Shown here: positions 33,960 to 44,381 of the stretch, piece by piece
Position numbering within the stretch: position 1 is the first letter of the stretch
How the letters are laid out: every line of letters starts with the position of its first letter
Assembly: GCA_000721275.1 (NCBI GenBank)
Contig: JOFO01000008.1
Span: 186,001 to 250,000, forward strand
DNA length: 64,000 nt
Direction: 5' to 3'
From: Microtetraspora glauca
Lineage (GTDB): Bacteria > Actinomycetota > Actinomycetes > Streptomycetales > Streptomycetaceae
Position numbers and translations under genes: made by a program
Notes under the pieces: generated by a model
What the model saw: the letters and a program-made list of their open reading frames with translations, nothing else
Databases searched by the model: none
What the model was told of the DNA's origin: nothing

Positions 33960-35102
33960 ATGGCCCACCACGGAGTGCACACGTACACGGCCCGGTTGCG
34001 CAGGCGCGCCCACCGGGCCCGCGTCGCGCTGCGCCGGACCGGCGTCGAGTACTTCCGCGGTGGCACCTCCGACCGGCTCGCCTTCGCCGGACTCCTGCTC
34101 ACCGTCCCCGCCATCGTCTGCGGCACCGTCCTCGACCCGGTCTGGTGCGCGCCCGCCGCCCTCGTCCTGCCCATCGTGGCCGGCGGACTGCTGCTGCGCC
34201 CCGCCAGCCTCCTCGGCTTGTACGCGGCGGCGGCCGGCGGCCTCATCGTCGAGTCCGCGATCCTCGGCCCGTACGGAGAAGGACCCGCCCGCGTCACCCC
34301 CGGCACCGTCCTGGTGGTCGCCGCCTGCGGCCTCTTCGGCCTGCTCATCGCCCAGTTCCGGGCCCGCGTCGGCGTGCCCTGGCGGCGCGGCGGCACCATG
34401 CTCTTCGACCTGCGCGAACGGCTCCGGGTGCAGAGCGCGCTGCCCCGGCTGCCGCGCGGCTGGCACCGCGAGATGGCGCTCCGCCCGGCCGGCGGCCAGT
34501 CCTTCTCCGGCGACTTCGTCGTCGCCGCCCGCACCCACGGCGGCCGCACCCTGGAGGTCGTCCTCACCGACGTCTCCGGCAAGGGCATGGACGCCGCCTC
34601 CCGCTCCCTGCTGCTCTCCGGCGCCTTCGGCGGCCTGCTCGGCTCGCTCCCGCCGCACGGCTTCCTGCCCGCCGCCAACGGCTACCTGCTCCGGCAGAAC
34701 TGGGACGAGGGCTTCGCCACCTCCGTCCACCTCGTCCTCGACCTCGACTCCGGCGACTACGAGCTGTACTCCGCCGGCCACCTGCCCGCGCTCCAGCTCC
34801 ACTCCGGCACCGGCCGCTGGGAGGAGAAGGACGGCGACGGGCCCCTCCTCGGCGTCTACGACGGCGCCGAGTTCCACCCCGTCAAGGGCACCCTGCACCC
34901 CGGCGACGTGCTGATGCTCTTCACCGACGGGCTCGTCGAAGCCGCCGACCGCGACCTCGCCGAGGGCATCGACCGGCTCACCGGCGAGGCCGACCGCTGT
35001 GTCCCCGGCGGCTTCGAGGGCGTCGCCTGGCACCTCATCGAGGCCGTCGCCAAGGACGTCAACGACGACCGCGCGCTCGTCCTCATCTCCCGCCCCGCCT
35101 GA
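33960..35102 (+). CDS. PP2C/SpoIIE-family serine phosphatase, membrane-bound
   Basis: A 380-residue protein. Three or four hydrophobic helices (about 38-125) precede a PP2C-type SpoIIE domain (about 165-378) with GGQSFSGDFVVAAR, LTDVSGKGMDAASRSLLLSGAF, LYSAGHLPALQL and MLFTDGLVEAADRD. The Asp residues of these motifs bind metal. It probably dephosphorylates an anti-sigma-factor antagonist and so feeds into a partner-switching cascade; no antagonist or anti-sigma gene is nearby. TAGGGT (33946-33951) ends 8 bases before the ATG, so the transcript is likely leaderless. The frame is open far upstream, but that part only overlaps the acetyltransferase gene antisense. Confidence 0.9.
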   Translation: MAHHGVHTYTARLRRRAHRARVALRRTGVEYFRGGTSDRLAFAGLLLTVPAIVCGTVLDPVWCAPAALVLPIVAGGLLLRPASLLGLYAAAAGGLIVESAILGPYGEGPARVTPGTVLVVAACGLFGLLIAQFRARVGVPWRRGGTMLFDLRERLRVQSALPRLPRGWHREMALRPAGGQSFSGDFVVAARTHGGRTLEVVLTDVSGKGMDAASRSLLLSGAFGGLLGSLPPHGFLPAANGYLLRQNWDEGFATSVHLVLDLDSGDYELYSAGHLPALQLHSGTGRWEEKDGDGPLLGVYDGAEFHPVKGTLHPGDVLMLFTDGLVEAADRDLAEGIDRLTGEADRCVPGGFEGVAWHLIEAVAKDVNDDRALVLISRPA

Positions 35103-35240
35103 ACCTTTCGGAGCTGTGGCGCGTCCCACGATTCGTCACCCCCCGCCGAGGGCAAAGGGGTTGGTGGCACGATGGAGGCGCGGGGGTGTCCAGATGCATA
35201 CCCCGGGCTGGGCAGGGACCGACCGAGGGTGTGATCAGTT

Positions 35241-35435
35241 GTGGCCATTTCGCTGTCTGTGGTGTTGCTGTTGGCGATCGTGCTCGTGGTGCTGATCCGC
35301 GGCGGAAGCCTCAAGGGCGGGCCCGCCGTGGTCGCCGTCCTCTTCGGCTTCTTCCTCGCCTCCACGGGCATGGCCGACGACATCCAGCGCTTCCTGGACT
35401 CGATAACCCAGACGATCAGTGCCGTGAAGTTCTGA
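35241..35435 (+). CDS. Small membrane protein, 64 residues
   Basis: A 64-residue protein from GTG with two hydrophobic helices (ISLSVVLLLAIVLVVLI at about 3-19 and GPAVVAVLFGFFLASTG at about 27-43), joined by a Gly-rich turn (RGGSLKGG), and a short amphipathic tail (DDIQRFLDSITQTISAVKF). It looks like a conserved actinobacterial small membrane protein of unknown function. GAGGG lies 12 bases before the GTG, a rather long spacing. The tandem repeat and terminator lie just downstream, so the gene is transcribed alone. Confidence 0.72.
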   Translation: MAISLSVVLLLAIVLVVLIRGGSLKGGPAVVAVLFGFFLASTGMADDIQRFLDSITQTISAVKF

Positions 35436-35460
35436 CGCCGGAGTTCTGGCGCCGGACCTC

Positions 35461-35506
35461 CGGCTCCGGCCGGAAACGGCTCCGGCCGGAAACGGCTCCG
35501 GCCCGG
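35461..35506 (+). repeat. 16-base tandem repeat, 2.8 copies
   Basis: CGGCTCCGGCCGGAAA is present at 35461-35476 and 35477-35492, and a third copy runs on as CGGCTCCGGCCCGG (35493-35506), which forms the left arm of the terminator. It seems to have arisen by duplication of the stem arm. Confidence 0.85.
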
Positions 35507-35535
35507 CCCCTCGACGAGGGACCGGGCCGGAGCCG
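35493..35535. terminator. Strong bidirectional terminator
   Basis: CGGCTCCGGCCCGG (35493-35506) is fully complementary to CCGGGCCGGAGCCG (35522-35535), with CCCTC/GAGGG inside. It lies between the small membrane gene and the opposite-strand tRNA-Gly. Confidence 0.9.
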
Positions 35536-35541
35536 TACAAG

Positions 35542-35612
35542 AGCGGGCGACGGGAATCGAACCCGCGTAGCTAGTTTGGAAGACTAGGGCTCTACCATTG
35601 AGCTACGCCCGC
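35542..35612 (-). tRNA. tRNA-Gly(UCC)
   Basis: On the minus strand the acceptor arm GCGGGCG pairs with CGCCCGC. The D-arm has TAGCTCAATGGTAGAGC, the anticodon loop is CTTCCAA between CTAGT and ACTAG (anticodon UCC), and the T-arm is GCGGGTTCGATTCCCGT. The discriminator is U. CCA is not encoded. All arms pair properly over 71 bases. Confidence 0.96.
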
Positions 35613-35743
35613 ACGGGACGCGCCACGGGCACGAAGGCCGCGGCACGGACAGCATGGTAGCCGGTCCGGAGCCGTCCGTGCACGCCCCGGAAAACCGGGG
35701 GCCTCGCAGCGTCTCCGTCCATGTACCCTACGTGTCGCACCGA

Positions 35744-35820
35744 CGGGGTGTGGCGCAGCTTGGTAGCGCGTCCGCTTTGGGAGCGGAAGGCCGTGGGTTC
35801 AAATCCCGCCACCCCGACCA
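35744..35820 (+). tRNA. tRNA-Pro(UGG)
   Basis: CGGGGTG pairs with CACCCCG. The D-arm has GGCGCAGCTTGGTAGCGC; the anticodon stem is TCCGC/GCGGA with loop TTTGGGA (anticodon UGG); the T-arm is GTGGGTTCAAATCCCGC. The 3' CCA is encoded. The length is 77 bases with CCA. Confidence 0.97.
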
Positions 35821-35873
35821 GCATGATCCTCACGTCCCCCTCGGGGCCCCGACCTCGCGGGTTCTTGATCACG

Positions 35874-35904
35874 TTGTGGGGCTGCTCCCACGTGCGGTTA
35901 CTAT
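35874..35904 (+). promoter_or_regulatory. Candidate tig promoter with inverted repeat
   Basis: TTGTGG (35874-35879) and TACTAT (35899-35904) are spaced 19 bases, 102 bases before the tig start. GTGGG-N6-CCCAC (35876-35891) lies between and over the -35, a place for a repressor. It is not the HAIR or ClgR pattern. Confidence 0.5.
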
Positions 35905-36006
35905 GCAAGCTGCGAGCCCGTGTGTCTTTCTGACCGGGCCCATCGGCCGGAACCGCCCCGCGCGGCCCGTCCGGAATCCAGGAATCAGCCACAAGGAGAC
36001 CGAACC

Positions 36007-37389
36007 GTGAAGAGCGCCGTGGAGACCCTGAACCCGACCCGGGTTCGGCTCACTGTCGAGGTGCCCTTCGAGGAGCTCAAGGACAGCCTCGACGCGGCGT
36101 ACAAGAAGATCAACCAGCAGGTCACGGTCAAGGGCTTCCGCAAGGGCAAGATCCCGGCTCGTGTGATCGACCAGCGGTTCGGCCGCGGCGCCGTGCTGGA
36201 GGAGGCCGTCAACGACGCGCTCCCGAAGTTCTACACCGAGGCCGTGAACGAGGCCGAGGTCAACGTGCTCGGCCAGCCCGAGGTCGACATCACCGAGCTG
36301 AAGGACGGCGAGCTGCTGGCCTTCACCGCCGAGGTCGACGTCCGCCCGGCCATCGAGATCCCGGACTACTCCGGCATCGAGGTCGAGGTCGACGCGGTCG
36401 AGGTCACCGACGAGGACGTCGAGAAGTCCGTGGAGCAGCTCCGCGAGCGCTTCGCGTCCACCGCCAAGGTCGACCGCGCCGCCGCCGAGGGCGACGTCGT
36501 GACCGTGGACCTGACCGCCAAGGTCGACGGCGAGGTGCTGCCCGACGGCGTCGCCGACGGCGTGAAGTACACCATCGGCTCCGGCGAGCTGCTGGACGGC
36601 ATCGACGCCGCCGTCACCGGCCTGGAGGCCGGCGGCGAGGCCACCTTCACCTCGCAGCTGAAGGGCGGCTCCGCCGCGGGCAAGGACGCCGAGGTCACCG
36701 TCAAGGTCACCGAGGTCGCCGCCCGTGAGCTCCCCGAGCTGGACGACGAGTTCGCGCAGATGGCGTCGGAGTTCGACACCCTCGACGAGCTCAAGGCCGA
36801 CAGCCGCAAGCGCCTCGAGAACATGAAGCAGTTCGACCAGGCCACCCAGGCCCAGGAGCGCGTCCTGGAGAAGTTCCTGGAGCTGGCGGAGATCCCCGTC
36901 CCCGAGAAGCTCCTCGAGGACGAGATCAACACCCGCAAGCACAACCTGGAGCACCACCAGCTCGGCCAGATGGGCCTGAGCCTGGAGAAGTACCTGGAGC
37001 TCCAGGGCAAGACGGTCGAGGAGTTCGAGGCCGAGACCAAGGAGCAGGCGGTCAAGGGCATCAAGACCCAGTTCCTCCTCGACGAGCTCGTCTCCAAGGA
37101 GAAGCTGAACGTCGAGCAGGACGAGCTCACCGAGCACCTGTTCCGCCGTGCCGCCTCCTCCGGCATGTCCCCCGACCAGTTCGCCCAGGCCGTCGTCCAG
37201 GGCGGCCAGGTGCCGATGCTGGTCGGCGAGGTCGCCCGCGGCAAGGCCCTCGCGGTCGTCGTCGAGGCCGCCAAGGTCGTCGACACCAACGGCGAGGTCG
37301 TGGACCTCTCCGACGACGAGGACGAGGCCGAGGCCGCCGCCGAGACGGTCGAGGCCGCCGGCGAGGCCGAGGCCGCCGAGGAGAAGTGA
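36007..37389 (+). CDS. tig: Trigger factor
   Basis: A 460-residue ribosome-associated chaperone and peptidyl-prolyl isomerase. The N-terminal ribosome-binding domain has the GFRKGKIP signature near residue 42. The FKBP-like PPIase domain runs from about 160 to 245 ([17 protein letters not shown]), and the C-terminal chaperone arms are helical ([20 protein letters not shown]). The acidic C-terminal tail ([11 protein letters not shown]) is longer than in E. coli, as is usual in Streptomyces. The GTG start has AAGGAG upstream. It stands before clpP1-clpP2-clpX, the classical tig-clpP-clpX order, but a strong terminator separates it from clpP1. Confidence 0.97.
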   Translation: MKSAVETLNPTRVRLTVEVPFEELKDSLDAAYKKINQQVTVKGFRKGKIPARVIDQRFGRGAVLEEAVNDALPKFYTEAVNEAEVNVLGQPEVDITELKDGELLAFTAEVDVRPAIEIPDYSGIEVEVDAVEVTDEDVEKSVEQLRERFASTAKVDRAAAEGDVVTVDLTAKVDGEVLPDGVADGVKYTIGSGELLDGIDAAVTGLEAGGEATFTSQLKGGSAAGKDAEVTVKVTEVAARELPELDDEFAQMASEFDTLDELKADSRKRLENMKQFDQATQAQERVLEKFLELAEIPVPEKLLEDEINTRKHNLEHHQLGQMGLSLEKYLELQGKTVEEFEAETKEQAVKGIKTQFLLDELVSKEKLNVEQDELTEHLFRRAASSGMSPDQFAQAVVQGGQVPMLVGEVARGKALAVVVEAAKVVDTNGEVVDLSDDEDEAEAAAETVEAAGEAEAAEEK

Positions 37390-37442
37390 CAGCCCCACCC
37401 GGCTGACCACCGAGGCCCGCGCCTCGCGCACCACCCTCGCGT

Positions 37443-37480
37443 CACGGGCCCGGCCGCACAGCAGTGCGGCCGGGCCCGTG
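37443..37480 (+). terminator. Terminator after tig
   Basis: A perfect 17-base stem, CACGGGCCCGGCCGCAC (37443-37459) with GTGCGGCCGGGCCCGTG (37464-37480) and an AGCA loop. It separates tig from clpP1P2. Confidence 0.93.
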
Positions 37481-37518
37481 GCCGTACGCGGACCTTTTAT
37501 GCGCCGCCAACTACCTTG

Positions 37519-37576
37519 CGCTCCCAGCGAACAGTTCGGGAACCGGGATGGCGTTGTCCTACCTGCGCGTTAGGGT
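37519..37576 (+). promoter_or_regulatory. ClgR-type box and -10 of clpP1P2
   Basis: Read on the minus strand, 37519-37532 is GTTCGC-N5-GCG, the motif I recall for the activator ClgR of Streptomyces clp and lon genes. TAGGGT at 37571-37576 fits a -10 hexamer. It puts transcription start near 37583, downstream of the in-frame ATG at 37579 and 70 bases before the chosen GTG. Confidence 0.65.
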
Positions 37577-37653
37577 CCATGGATACGGGGGCACTGCCCT
37601 CAGAACGAGACGCTGAGACGGCCCGGGGCCGTCGGAGACGAGCAGGTGGATAC

Positions 37654-38271
37654 GTGACGAATCTGAAGCCTTACGCCGCGGGTGAGCCGTCCATCGGTGG
37701 CGGCCTCGGCGACCATGTCTACAACCGGCTGCTCGGCGAGCGCATCATCTTCCTCGGCCAGCAGGTCGACGACGACATCGCCAACAAGATCACCGCCCAG
37801 ATGCTCCTCCTGGCCGCCGACCCGGAGAAGGACATCTACCTCTACATCAACAGCCCCGGTGGCTCCGTGACGGCCGGCATGGCCGTCTACGACACCATGC
37901 AGTACATCCCGAACGACGTCGTCACCATCGGGATGGGCATGGCGGCCTCCATGGGCCAGTTCCTGCTCACCGGCGGCACCCCCGGCAAGCGCTTCGCGCT
38001 GCCGAACACCGACATCCTGATGCACCAGGGCTCCGCCGGCATCGGCGGCACCGCCTCCGACATCAAGATCCAGGCCGAGTACCTGCTGCGCACCAAGACG
38101 CGCATGGCCGAGATCACCGCGCACCACTCCGGCCAGACCGTCGAGACGATCATCCGCGACGGCGACCGCGACCGCTGGTTCACCGCGGAGGAGGCCAAGG
38201 ACTACGGCCTCATCGACGACATCATCACGCACGCCGCGGGCGTTCCGGGCGGCGGCGGCACGGGCGCCTGA
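37654..38271 (+). CDS. clpP1: ATP-dependent Clp protease proteolytic subunit 1
   Basis: A 205-residue serine protease subunit that forms barrel complexes with ClpX or ClpC in cytoplasmic protein turnover. The catalytic Ser99 lies in GMAASMGQ and His124 in LMHQGSAG; the Asp is in the DGDRDRWF region. [21 protein letters not shown] is the handle region. I favour GTG 37654; the ATG at 37579 in the same frame would give 25 extra residues, but it lies before the inferred transcription start. In Streptomyces clpP1P2 is needed for normal development. It is followed 53 bases on by clpP2, probably in one transcript. Confidence 0.96.
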   Translation: MTNLKPYAAGEPSIGGGLGDHVYNRLLGERIIFLGQQVDDDIANKITAQMLLLAADPEKDIYLYINSPGGSVTAGMAVYDTMQYIPNDVVTIGMGMAASMGQFLLTGGTPGKRFALPNTDILMHQGSAGIGGTASDIKIQAEYLLRTKTRMAEITAHHSGQTVETIIRDGDRDRWFTAEEAKDYGLIDDIITHAAGVPGGGGTGA

Positions 38272-38324
38272 GCGCCGGCAGCACGCAGCAGAGCCCCCAG
38301 CCCCCGCTGAACGCCACCAGGACG

Positions 38325-38999
38325 GTGAACACCCAGATGCAGAACAACCTCTCCCCGAGCGGCCTCTACACCGGCGCGCCGATGGACAGCCGCTACGTCG
38401 TCCCGCGCTTCGTCGAGCGCACCTCGCAGGGCGTGCGCGAGTACGACCCGTACGCGAAGCTCTTCGAGGAGCGCGTGATCTTCCTCGGCGTGCAGATCGA
38501 CGACGCCTCCGCCAACGACGTCATGGCGCAGCTGCTGTGCCTGGAGTCGATGGACCCGGACCGCGACATCTCGATCTACATCAACAGCCCGGGCGGCTCC
38601 TTCACGGCCCTCACGGCCATCTACGACACGATGCAGTTCGTGAAGCCCGACATCCAGACGGTCTGCATGGGCCAGGCGGCCTCCGCCGCGGCCGTGCTGC
38701 TCGCCGCCGGCACCCCCGGCAAGCGGATGGCCCTGCCGAACGCCCGTGTGCTGATCCACCAGCCCTCCGGCGGCACCGGCCGCGAGCAGCTCTCCGACCT
38801 GGAGATCGCGGCCAAGGAGATCCTGCGCATGCGCGACCAGCTGGAGACCATGCTGGCCAAGCACTCCACCACGCCGATCGAGAAGATCCGCGAGGACATC
38901 GAGCGCGACAAGATCCTAACGGCCGAGGACGCCCTGGCGTACGGCCTGGTCGACCAGATCGTCTCCACCCGCAAGAGCACCGCCGCCGCGGCGCACTGA
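38325..38999 (+). CDS. clpP2: ATP-dependent Clp protease proteolytic subunit 2
   Basis: A 224-residue paralogue of ClpP1. The catalytic Ser is in [11 protein letters not shown] and the His in [30 protein letters not shown] matches the handle region. The N-terminus is longer than in ClpP1 and may be processed. The GTG at 38325 is near AGGA but spacing is short (2 bases); the ATG at 38337 is an alternative that removes four residues. It lies in one operon with clpP1. Paired, distinct ClpPs of this kind form a mixed-ring peptidase in actinobacteria. Confidence 0.95.
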   Translation: MNTQMQNNLSPSGLYTGAPMDSRYVVPRFVERTSQGVREYDPYAKLFEERVIFLGVQIDDASANDVMAQLLCLESMDPDRDISIYINSPGGSFTALTAIYDTMQFVKPDIQTVCMGQAASAAAVLLAAGTPGKRMALPNARVLIHQPSGGTGREQLSDLEIAAKEILRMRDQLETMLAKHSTTPIEKIREDIERDKILTAEDALAYGLVDQIVSTRKSTAAAAH

Positions 39000-39015
39000 C
39001 GCCCGACCTTCCCTC

Positions 39016-39076
39016 GGCACGGTTCACGCGGCCCTGACGGCCCGTGTGGCCGAATCGCGACCATGTGAACCGTGCC
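39016..39076. repeat. Long inverted repeat between clpP2 and clpX
   Basis: GGCACGGTTCAC (39016-39027) is a perfect inverted copy of GTGAACCGTGCC (39065-39076), with 37 bases between that include GGCC motifs. It could be the terminator of clpP1P2 or a transcript structure upstream of clpX. No T-run follows. Confidence 0.7.
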
Positions 39077-39173
39077 AAGGGGGGCCCGAACGGGGGGCCC
39101 GGCAAGGTACCGTCGAATATGAGGCACCAGGAGTCGCTGAACCAAGCGCTCCCAGGCGAAGGGGAAGCACCTC

Positions 39174-40457
<1,284 letters not shown>

Positions 40458-40472
40458 CCGCCACGAGAACGC

Positions 40473-40514
40473 CGAAGGGGCGCCCCACCGGAATCCCGGC
40501 GGGGCGCCCCTTCG
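40473..40514. terminator. Bidirectional terminator after clpX
   Basis: CGAAGGGGCGCCCC (40473-40486) pairs fully with GGGGCGCCCCTTCG (40501-40514); inner CCGG/CCGG may extend it. It lies between the convergent clpX and the Pro/Gln-rich protein gene. Confidence 0.9.
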
Positions 40515-40529
40515 CATGGGCCCGGCGCG

Positions 40530-41462
40530 TCAGATCTTGACGCGGACCTCCTTGCGGAGCTTGGCGGCGATCGCCGAGACCTCGTCGATGGTCCCGCCCT
40601 TGCCGGCCATCATGTCGCTCAGGCTGAAGTGCGTGACGTAGCCGAGGGTGCTGTGGTCGCCCCAGACGCAGAACGGCATGGTGACCTCCTTGGGGCCGAT
40701 GCCCCCGGACTCCTCACCCGTCGGTGCCTTGATCTCCTGGCACTTCATCACGGCGCCGTTCAGCTCCGCCGGTGTGACCGTCCGGGGCTCGCCGACCAGC
40801 TCGCCCTTCTCCTTCGGGTCCGACTCGGCCTCGATCTCGGCCTTGATGCCGGCGAAGACGTTGTCGACGGCCTGCTCCGGGTCGTCGATCTCGCCGTACG
40901 CACCGCCGAACGCCAGCATCTTCCCGGCGAGCGGGTTGGACTTGTCCTCCGTCTTCCAGGAGGCGTTGGCCCGCTGGGCCCCCTTCACGCCGTACTTCTC
41001 GGCGTCCTTGATGAAGTCGTCCTCGCTGGACTGCTTGCCCGAGCTCGGGTCCTTCTTGTACTCGCCCAGCACCGTCTCCGGCGTCACCAGCTTGTGCGGG
41101 CCGTCGTTCGCGACGGAGGCGCCGCCCCCGCCGCCGATCAGGAAGTACGCGCCGACCGCGATGGCCGCGACGACCGCGACCGCGCCGATGATCAGCGGGG
41201 TCTTGGACTTCTTCGGGGCCGGGGGGTGCGGGACGTAGCCGCCGGGGCCCTGGGGGGCGCCGTACTGCGGCTGCTGGCCGTACGGGTTCGGCTGCTGCTG
41301 CGGGTAGCCGTACGGCGGCTGCTGCGGCGGCACGCCCTGCGGCGCCTGCTGGGGGTAGCCGTAACCGGGCTGCTGCTGGCCGTACGGGCCGGGCTGCTGG
41401 CCGTACGGCCCGGGCTGCTGCGGCTGCTGGCCCCCGTACGGACCCGGCTGGTTGTAGCTCAT
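40530..41462 (-). CDS. Pro/Gln/Tyr-rich membrane-anchored protein
   Basis: A 310-residue protein with an N-terminal low-complexity region of about 85 residues (repeats of PGPYGQQ and GYPQQ), then KKSKTP, one transmembrane helix (LIIGAVAVVAAIAVGAYFLIG, about 90-110), a Gly-rich linker and an external domain of about 190 residues. The external part has two Cys (VMKCQEI and MPFCVWGDH) likely paired. The architecture is common in streptomycetes and resembles proteins of unknown function around cell-wall and protein-turnover genes. The ATG is preceded by GAGGGGAAG. It is divergent from valS. I do not recognise a function. Confidence 0.83.
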   Translation of the reverse strand: MSYNQPGPYGGQQPQQPGPYGQQPGPYGQQQPGYGYPQQAPQGVPPQQPPYGYPQQQPNPYGQQPQYGAPQGPGGYVPHPPAPKKSKTPLIIGAVAVVAAIAVGAYFLIGGGGGASVANDGPHKLVTPETVLGEYKKDPSSGKQSSEDDFIKDAEKYGVKGAQRANASWKTEDKSNPLAGKMLAFGGAYGEIDDPEQAVDNVFAGIKAEIEAESDPKEKGELVGEPRTVTPAELNGAVMKCQEIKAPTGEESGGIGPKEVTMPFCVWGDHSTLGYVTHFSLSDMMAGKGGTIDEVSAIAAKLRKEVRVKI

Positions 41463-41588
41463 CGACTGCTTCCCCTCACAGGACGTTTATGCGTAGCGAA
41501 CATCCTGTCGGAAGCCGCCCGGTCATGGGGCGCCGGGGGTCACACCGTTACCGAACAATCGCGTTTCGGGACACGGCGGCCACACCCC

Positions 41589-41594
41589 TAAACT
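41589..41594 (+). promoter_or_regulatory. -10 hexamer of a leaderless valS transcript
   Basis: TAAACT ends 6 bases before the GTG start of valS, with no ribosome site. A typical leaderless arrangement puts transcription start at the G of GTG. No T-box structure is visible in the 138-base gap. Confidence 0.6.
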
Positions 41595-41600
41595 GGGCCC

Positions 41601-44222
41601 GTGACCGAGAACACTCAGCAGCAGACAGCGCCCACCACCGAACTGCCGACCCAGTACGCGCCGGCCGAGGTAGAGGGGCCGCTGTACGAGCGCTGGGTAG
41701 AGCGCGGCTACTTCACGGCGGACGCGAAGAGCGAGAAGCCGCCGTACACCATCGTCATCCCGCCGCCGAACGTCACCGGTTCCCTCCACCTGGGCCACGC
41801 CTTCCAGCACACGCTGATGGACGCCCTCACCCGCCGCAAGCGCATGCAGGGCTTCGAGTCCCTGTGGCTGCCCGGCATGGACCACGCCGGCATCGCCACC
41901 CAGAACAAGGTCGAGCAGCAGCTCGCCGAGGAGGGCAAGTCCCGCCACGACCTGGGCCGCGAGGAGTTCGTCGAGCGCGTCTGGCGGTGGAAGGAGGAGT
42001 ACGGCGGCAAGATCCTCGGCCAGATGCGCCGCCTCGGCGACGGCGTCGACTGGAGCCGCGAGCGCTTCACCATGGACGAGGGCCTGTCCCGGGCCGTCCA
42101 GACCATCTTCAAGAAGCTCTACGACGACGAGCTGATCTACCGCGCCGAGCGCATCATCAACTGGTGCCCGCGCTGCCTCACCGCGATCTCCGACATCGAG
42201 GTCGAGTACCAGGAGGACGCCGGCGAGCTGGTCTCCATCCGGTACGGCGAGGGCGAGGACTCCCTCGTCGTCGCGACGACCCGCGCCGAGACGATGCTCG
42301 GCGACACCGCCGTCGCCGTCCACCCGGAGGACGAGCGGTACCAGCACCTCGTCGGCAAGCAGATCAAGCTGCCGCTGACCGACCGCACCATCCCGGTCGT
42401 CGCCGACGAGCACGTCGACCCCGAGTTCGGCACCGGCGCCGTCAAGGTGACCCCGGCGCACGACCCGAACGACTTCGCCATCGGCCAGCGCCACGACCTG
42501 CCGTCGCTGACCGTCATGGACGAGCACGGCGTCATCACCGTCCACGGCCCCTTCCTCGGCCTGGACCGCTTCGAGGCCCGCTCCGCGGTCGTCGGCGCGC
42601 TCCGCGAGCAGGGCCGGATCGTCGCCGAGAAGCGCCCGTACATGCACTCCGTCGGGCACTGCTCGCGCTGCAAGACGACCGTCGAGCCGCGTCTGTCGAT
42701 GCAGTGGTGGGTCGACGTCAAGCCGCTCGCCAAGGCCGCCGGCGACGCGGTCCGCGACGGCCGCGTCGCGATCCATCCGGCCGACATGTCGAAGCGCTAC
42801 TTCGACTGGGTCGACAACATGAACGACTGGTGCATCTCGCGCCAGCTGTGGTGGGGCCACCGCATCCCGATCTGGTACGGCCCCGACGGCGAGATCGTCT
42901 GCGTCGGCCCCGACGAGCAGCCGCCGGCGGGCGAGGGCTGGCACCAGGACACCGACGTCCTCGACACCTGGTTCTCCTCCGGCCTGTGGCCGTTCTCCAC
43001 CCTCGGCTGGCCGGAGAAGACCCCGGACCTGGAGAAGTTCTACTCCACCGACGTCCTGCTCACCGGCCACGACATCATCTTCTTCTGGGTCGCCCGGATG
43101 ATGATGTTCGGCCTGTACGCGATGGACGGCGAGGTCCCGTTCCGGACCATCGCCCTCACCGGCCTGGTCCGCGACGAGCGCGGCAAGAAGATGTCGAAGT
43201 CCTTCGGCAACGTCGTGGACCCCCTGGACTGGATGGACAGGTACGGCTCCGACGCCGTCCGCTTCACCCTGGCCAAGGGCGCCAACCCGGGCACCGACGT
43301 CCCGATCGGCGAGGACTGGGTCCAGGCGTCCCGGAACTTCGCCAACAAGATCTGGAACGCGACCCGCTTCGCGATGATGAACGGCGCCACGACCGAGGGC
43401 CCGCTGCCGGACGCCGCCGCGATGTCGGCGACCGACCGCTGGATCCTGTCGCGGCTCAACAAGACGGTCGAGCAGGTCGACGCGTACTACGACGACTTCC
43501 AGTTCGCCAAGCTGAGCGAGGCGCTCTACCACTTCGCGTGGGACGAGGTCTTCGACTGGTACGTCGAGCTGTCGAAGACGACGTTCTTCGCCGGCGGCGA
43601 GGGCGCGAAGGTCTCCGGCCGGGTCCTCGGCGAGGTCCTGGACGTCCTGATGCGCCTGCTGCACCCGGTGATGCCGTTCGTCACCGAGACGCTGTGGACC
43701 ACCCTCACCGGCCGCGAGTCGATCGTCATCGCCGAGTGGCCGGCCGACTCCGGCTTCCGCGACGAGGCCGCGGAGCAGGAGATCGAGCTGGTCCAGCGGG
43801 TCGTCACCGAGGTCCGCCGCTTCCGCTCGGACCAGGGCCTCCAGCCCGGCCAGAAGGTCCCGGCCCGCCTGGAGCTGGCCGGCACCGCGCTCGCCCCGCA
43901 CGAGGCCGCCATCCGCCAGCTGCTGCGCCTTCAGCCGGAGGGCGAGGGCTTCGCGGCCACCGCCTCCCTGCCGGTCGCCGGCTGCACCGTCGCGCTGGAC
44001 CTGTCCGGCACCATCGACGTCGCGGCCGAGCGCAAGCGGCTCGCGAAGGACCTGGCCGCTGCTGAGAAGGAGAAGGCCCAGGCCGAGGCCAAGCTCGGCA
44101 ACGAGGCGTTCCTCGCCAAGGCCCCCGACAACGTCGTGGACAAGATCAAGGGCCGCCTCGCCAAGGCGGACGAGGACATCGCCCGCATCCAGGCCCAGCT
44201 GGAGAAGCTGCCGCAGGCCTGA
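41601..44222 (+). CDS. valS: Valyl-tRNA synthetase
   Basis: An 873-residue class I synthetase that charges tRNA-Val and edits threonine. The HIGH box is HLGHAF after [10 protein letters not shown], and KMSKS is in [13 protein letters not shown]. The editing domain between has [17 protein letters not shown]. The C-terminal coiled coil ([24 protein letters not shown]) supports tRNA binding. Length is typical. The GTG start follows a TAAACT hexamer closely, so the mRNA is probably leaderless. A strong terminator ends the unit. Confidence 0.97.
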   Translation: MTENTQQQTAPTTELPTQYAPAEVEGPLYERWVERGYFTADAKSEKPPYTIVIPPPNVTGSLHLGHAFQHTLMDALTRRKRMQGFESLWLPGMDHAGIATQNKVEQQLAEEGKSRHDLGREEFVERVWRWKEEYGGKILGQMRRLGDGVDWSRERFTMDEGLSRAVQTIFKKLYDDELIYRAERIINWCPRCLTAISDIEVEYQEDAGELVSIRYGEGEDSLVVATTRAETMLGDTAVAVHPEDERYQHLVGKQIKLPLTDRTIPVVADEHVDPEFGTGAVKVTPAHDPNDFAIGQRHDLPSLTVMDEHGVITVHGPFLGLDRFEARSAVVGALREQGRIVAEKRPYMHSVGHCSRCKTTVEPRLSMQWWVDVKPLAKAAGDAVRDGRVAIHPADMSKRYFDWVDNMNDWCISRQLWWGHRIPIWYGPDGEIVCVGPDEQPPAGEGWHQDTDVLDTWFSSGLWPFSTLGWPEKTPDLEKFYSTDVLLTGHDIIFFWVARMMMFGLYAMDGEVPFRTIALTGLVRDERGKKMSKSFGNVVDPLDWMDRYGSDAVRFTLAKGANPGTDVPIGEDWVQASRNFANKIWNATRFAMMNGATTEGPLPDAAAMSATDRWILSRLNKTVEQVDAYYDDFQFAKLSEALYHFAWDEVFDWYVELSKTTFFAGGEGAKVSGRVLGEVLDVLMRLLHPVMPFVTETLWTTLTGRESIVIAEWPADSGFRDEAAEQEIELVQRVVTEVRRFRSDQGLQPGQKVPARLELAGTALAPHEAAIRQLLRLQPEGEGFAATASLPVAGCTVALDLSGTIDVAAERKRLAKDLAAAEKEKAQAEAKLGNEAFLAKAPDNVVDKIKGRLAKADEDIARIQAQLEKLPQA

Positions 44223-44243
44223 CGCGGACCCGACGCGGACGGC

Positions 44244-44280
44244 GGAAGGGCCCGGGACCGGTGCGGTCCCGGGCCCTTCC
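44244..44280 (+). terminator. Terminator after valS
   Basis: GGAAGGGCCCGGGACC (44244-44259) pairs perfectly with GGTCCCGGGCCCTTCC (44265-44280); the loop is GGTGC. Confidence 0.93.
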
Positions 44281-44381
44281 CCGTGCCCACGGGGCCGGAA
44301 GGCTGACGAAGTGCCTGATCTCACAGCAGACGGGACTTCAGGTCCACGGCGTCGGGACCAAGGACCCTGGATGATGGAGAC

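Noticed and set aside
35542..35820. tRNA genes as attachment sites for an integrated element
   Set aside because: No duplicated tRNA 3' end, integrase or foreign-looking genes were seen around them.
37533..37576. Possible SigR promoter (GGGATG-N18-GTT) before clpP1
   Set aside because: The -35 differs at two of six positions from GGGAAT and sits beside a better ClgR/-10 arrangement.
41463..41600. Possible T-box leader before valS
   Set aside because: The 138-base gap lacks the T-box consensus and specifier stem, and the -10 hexamer leaves no room for a leader.
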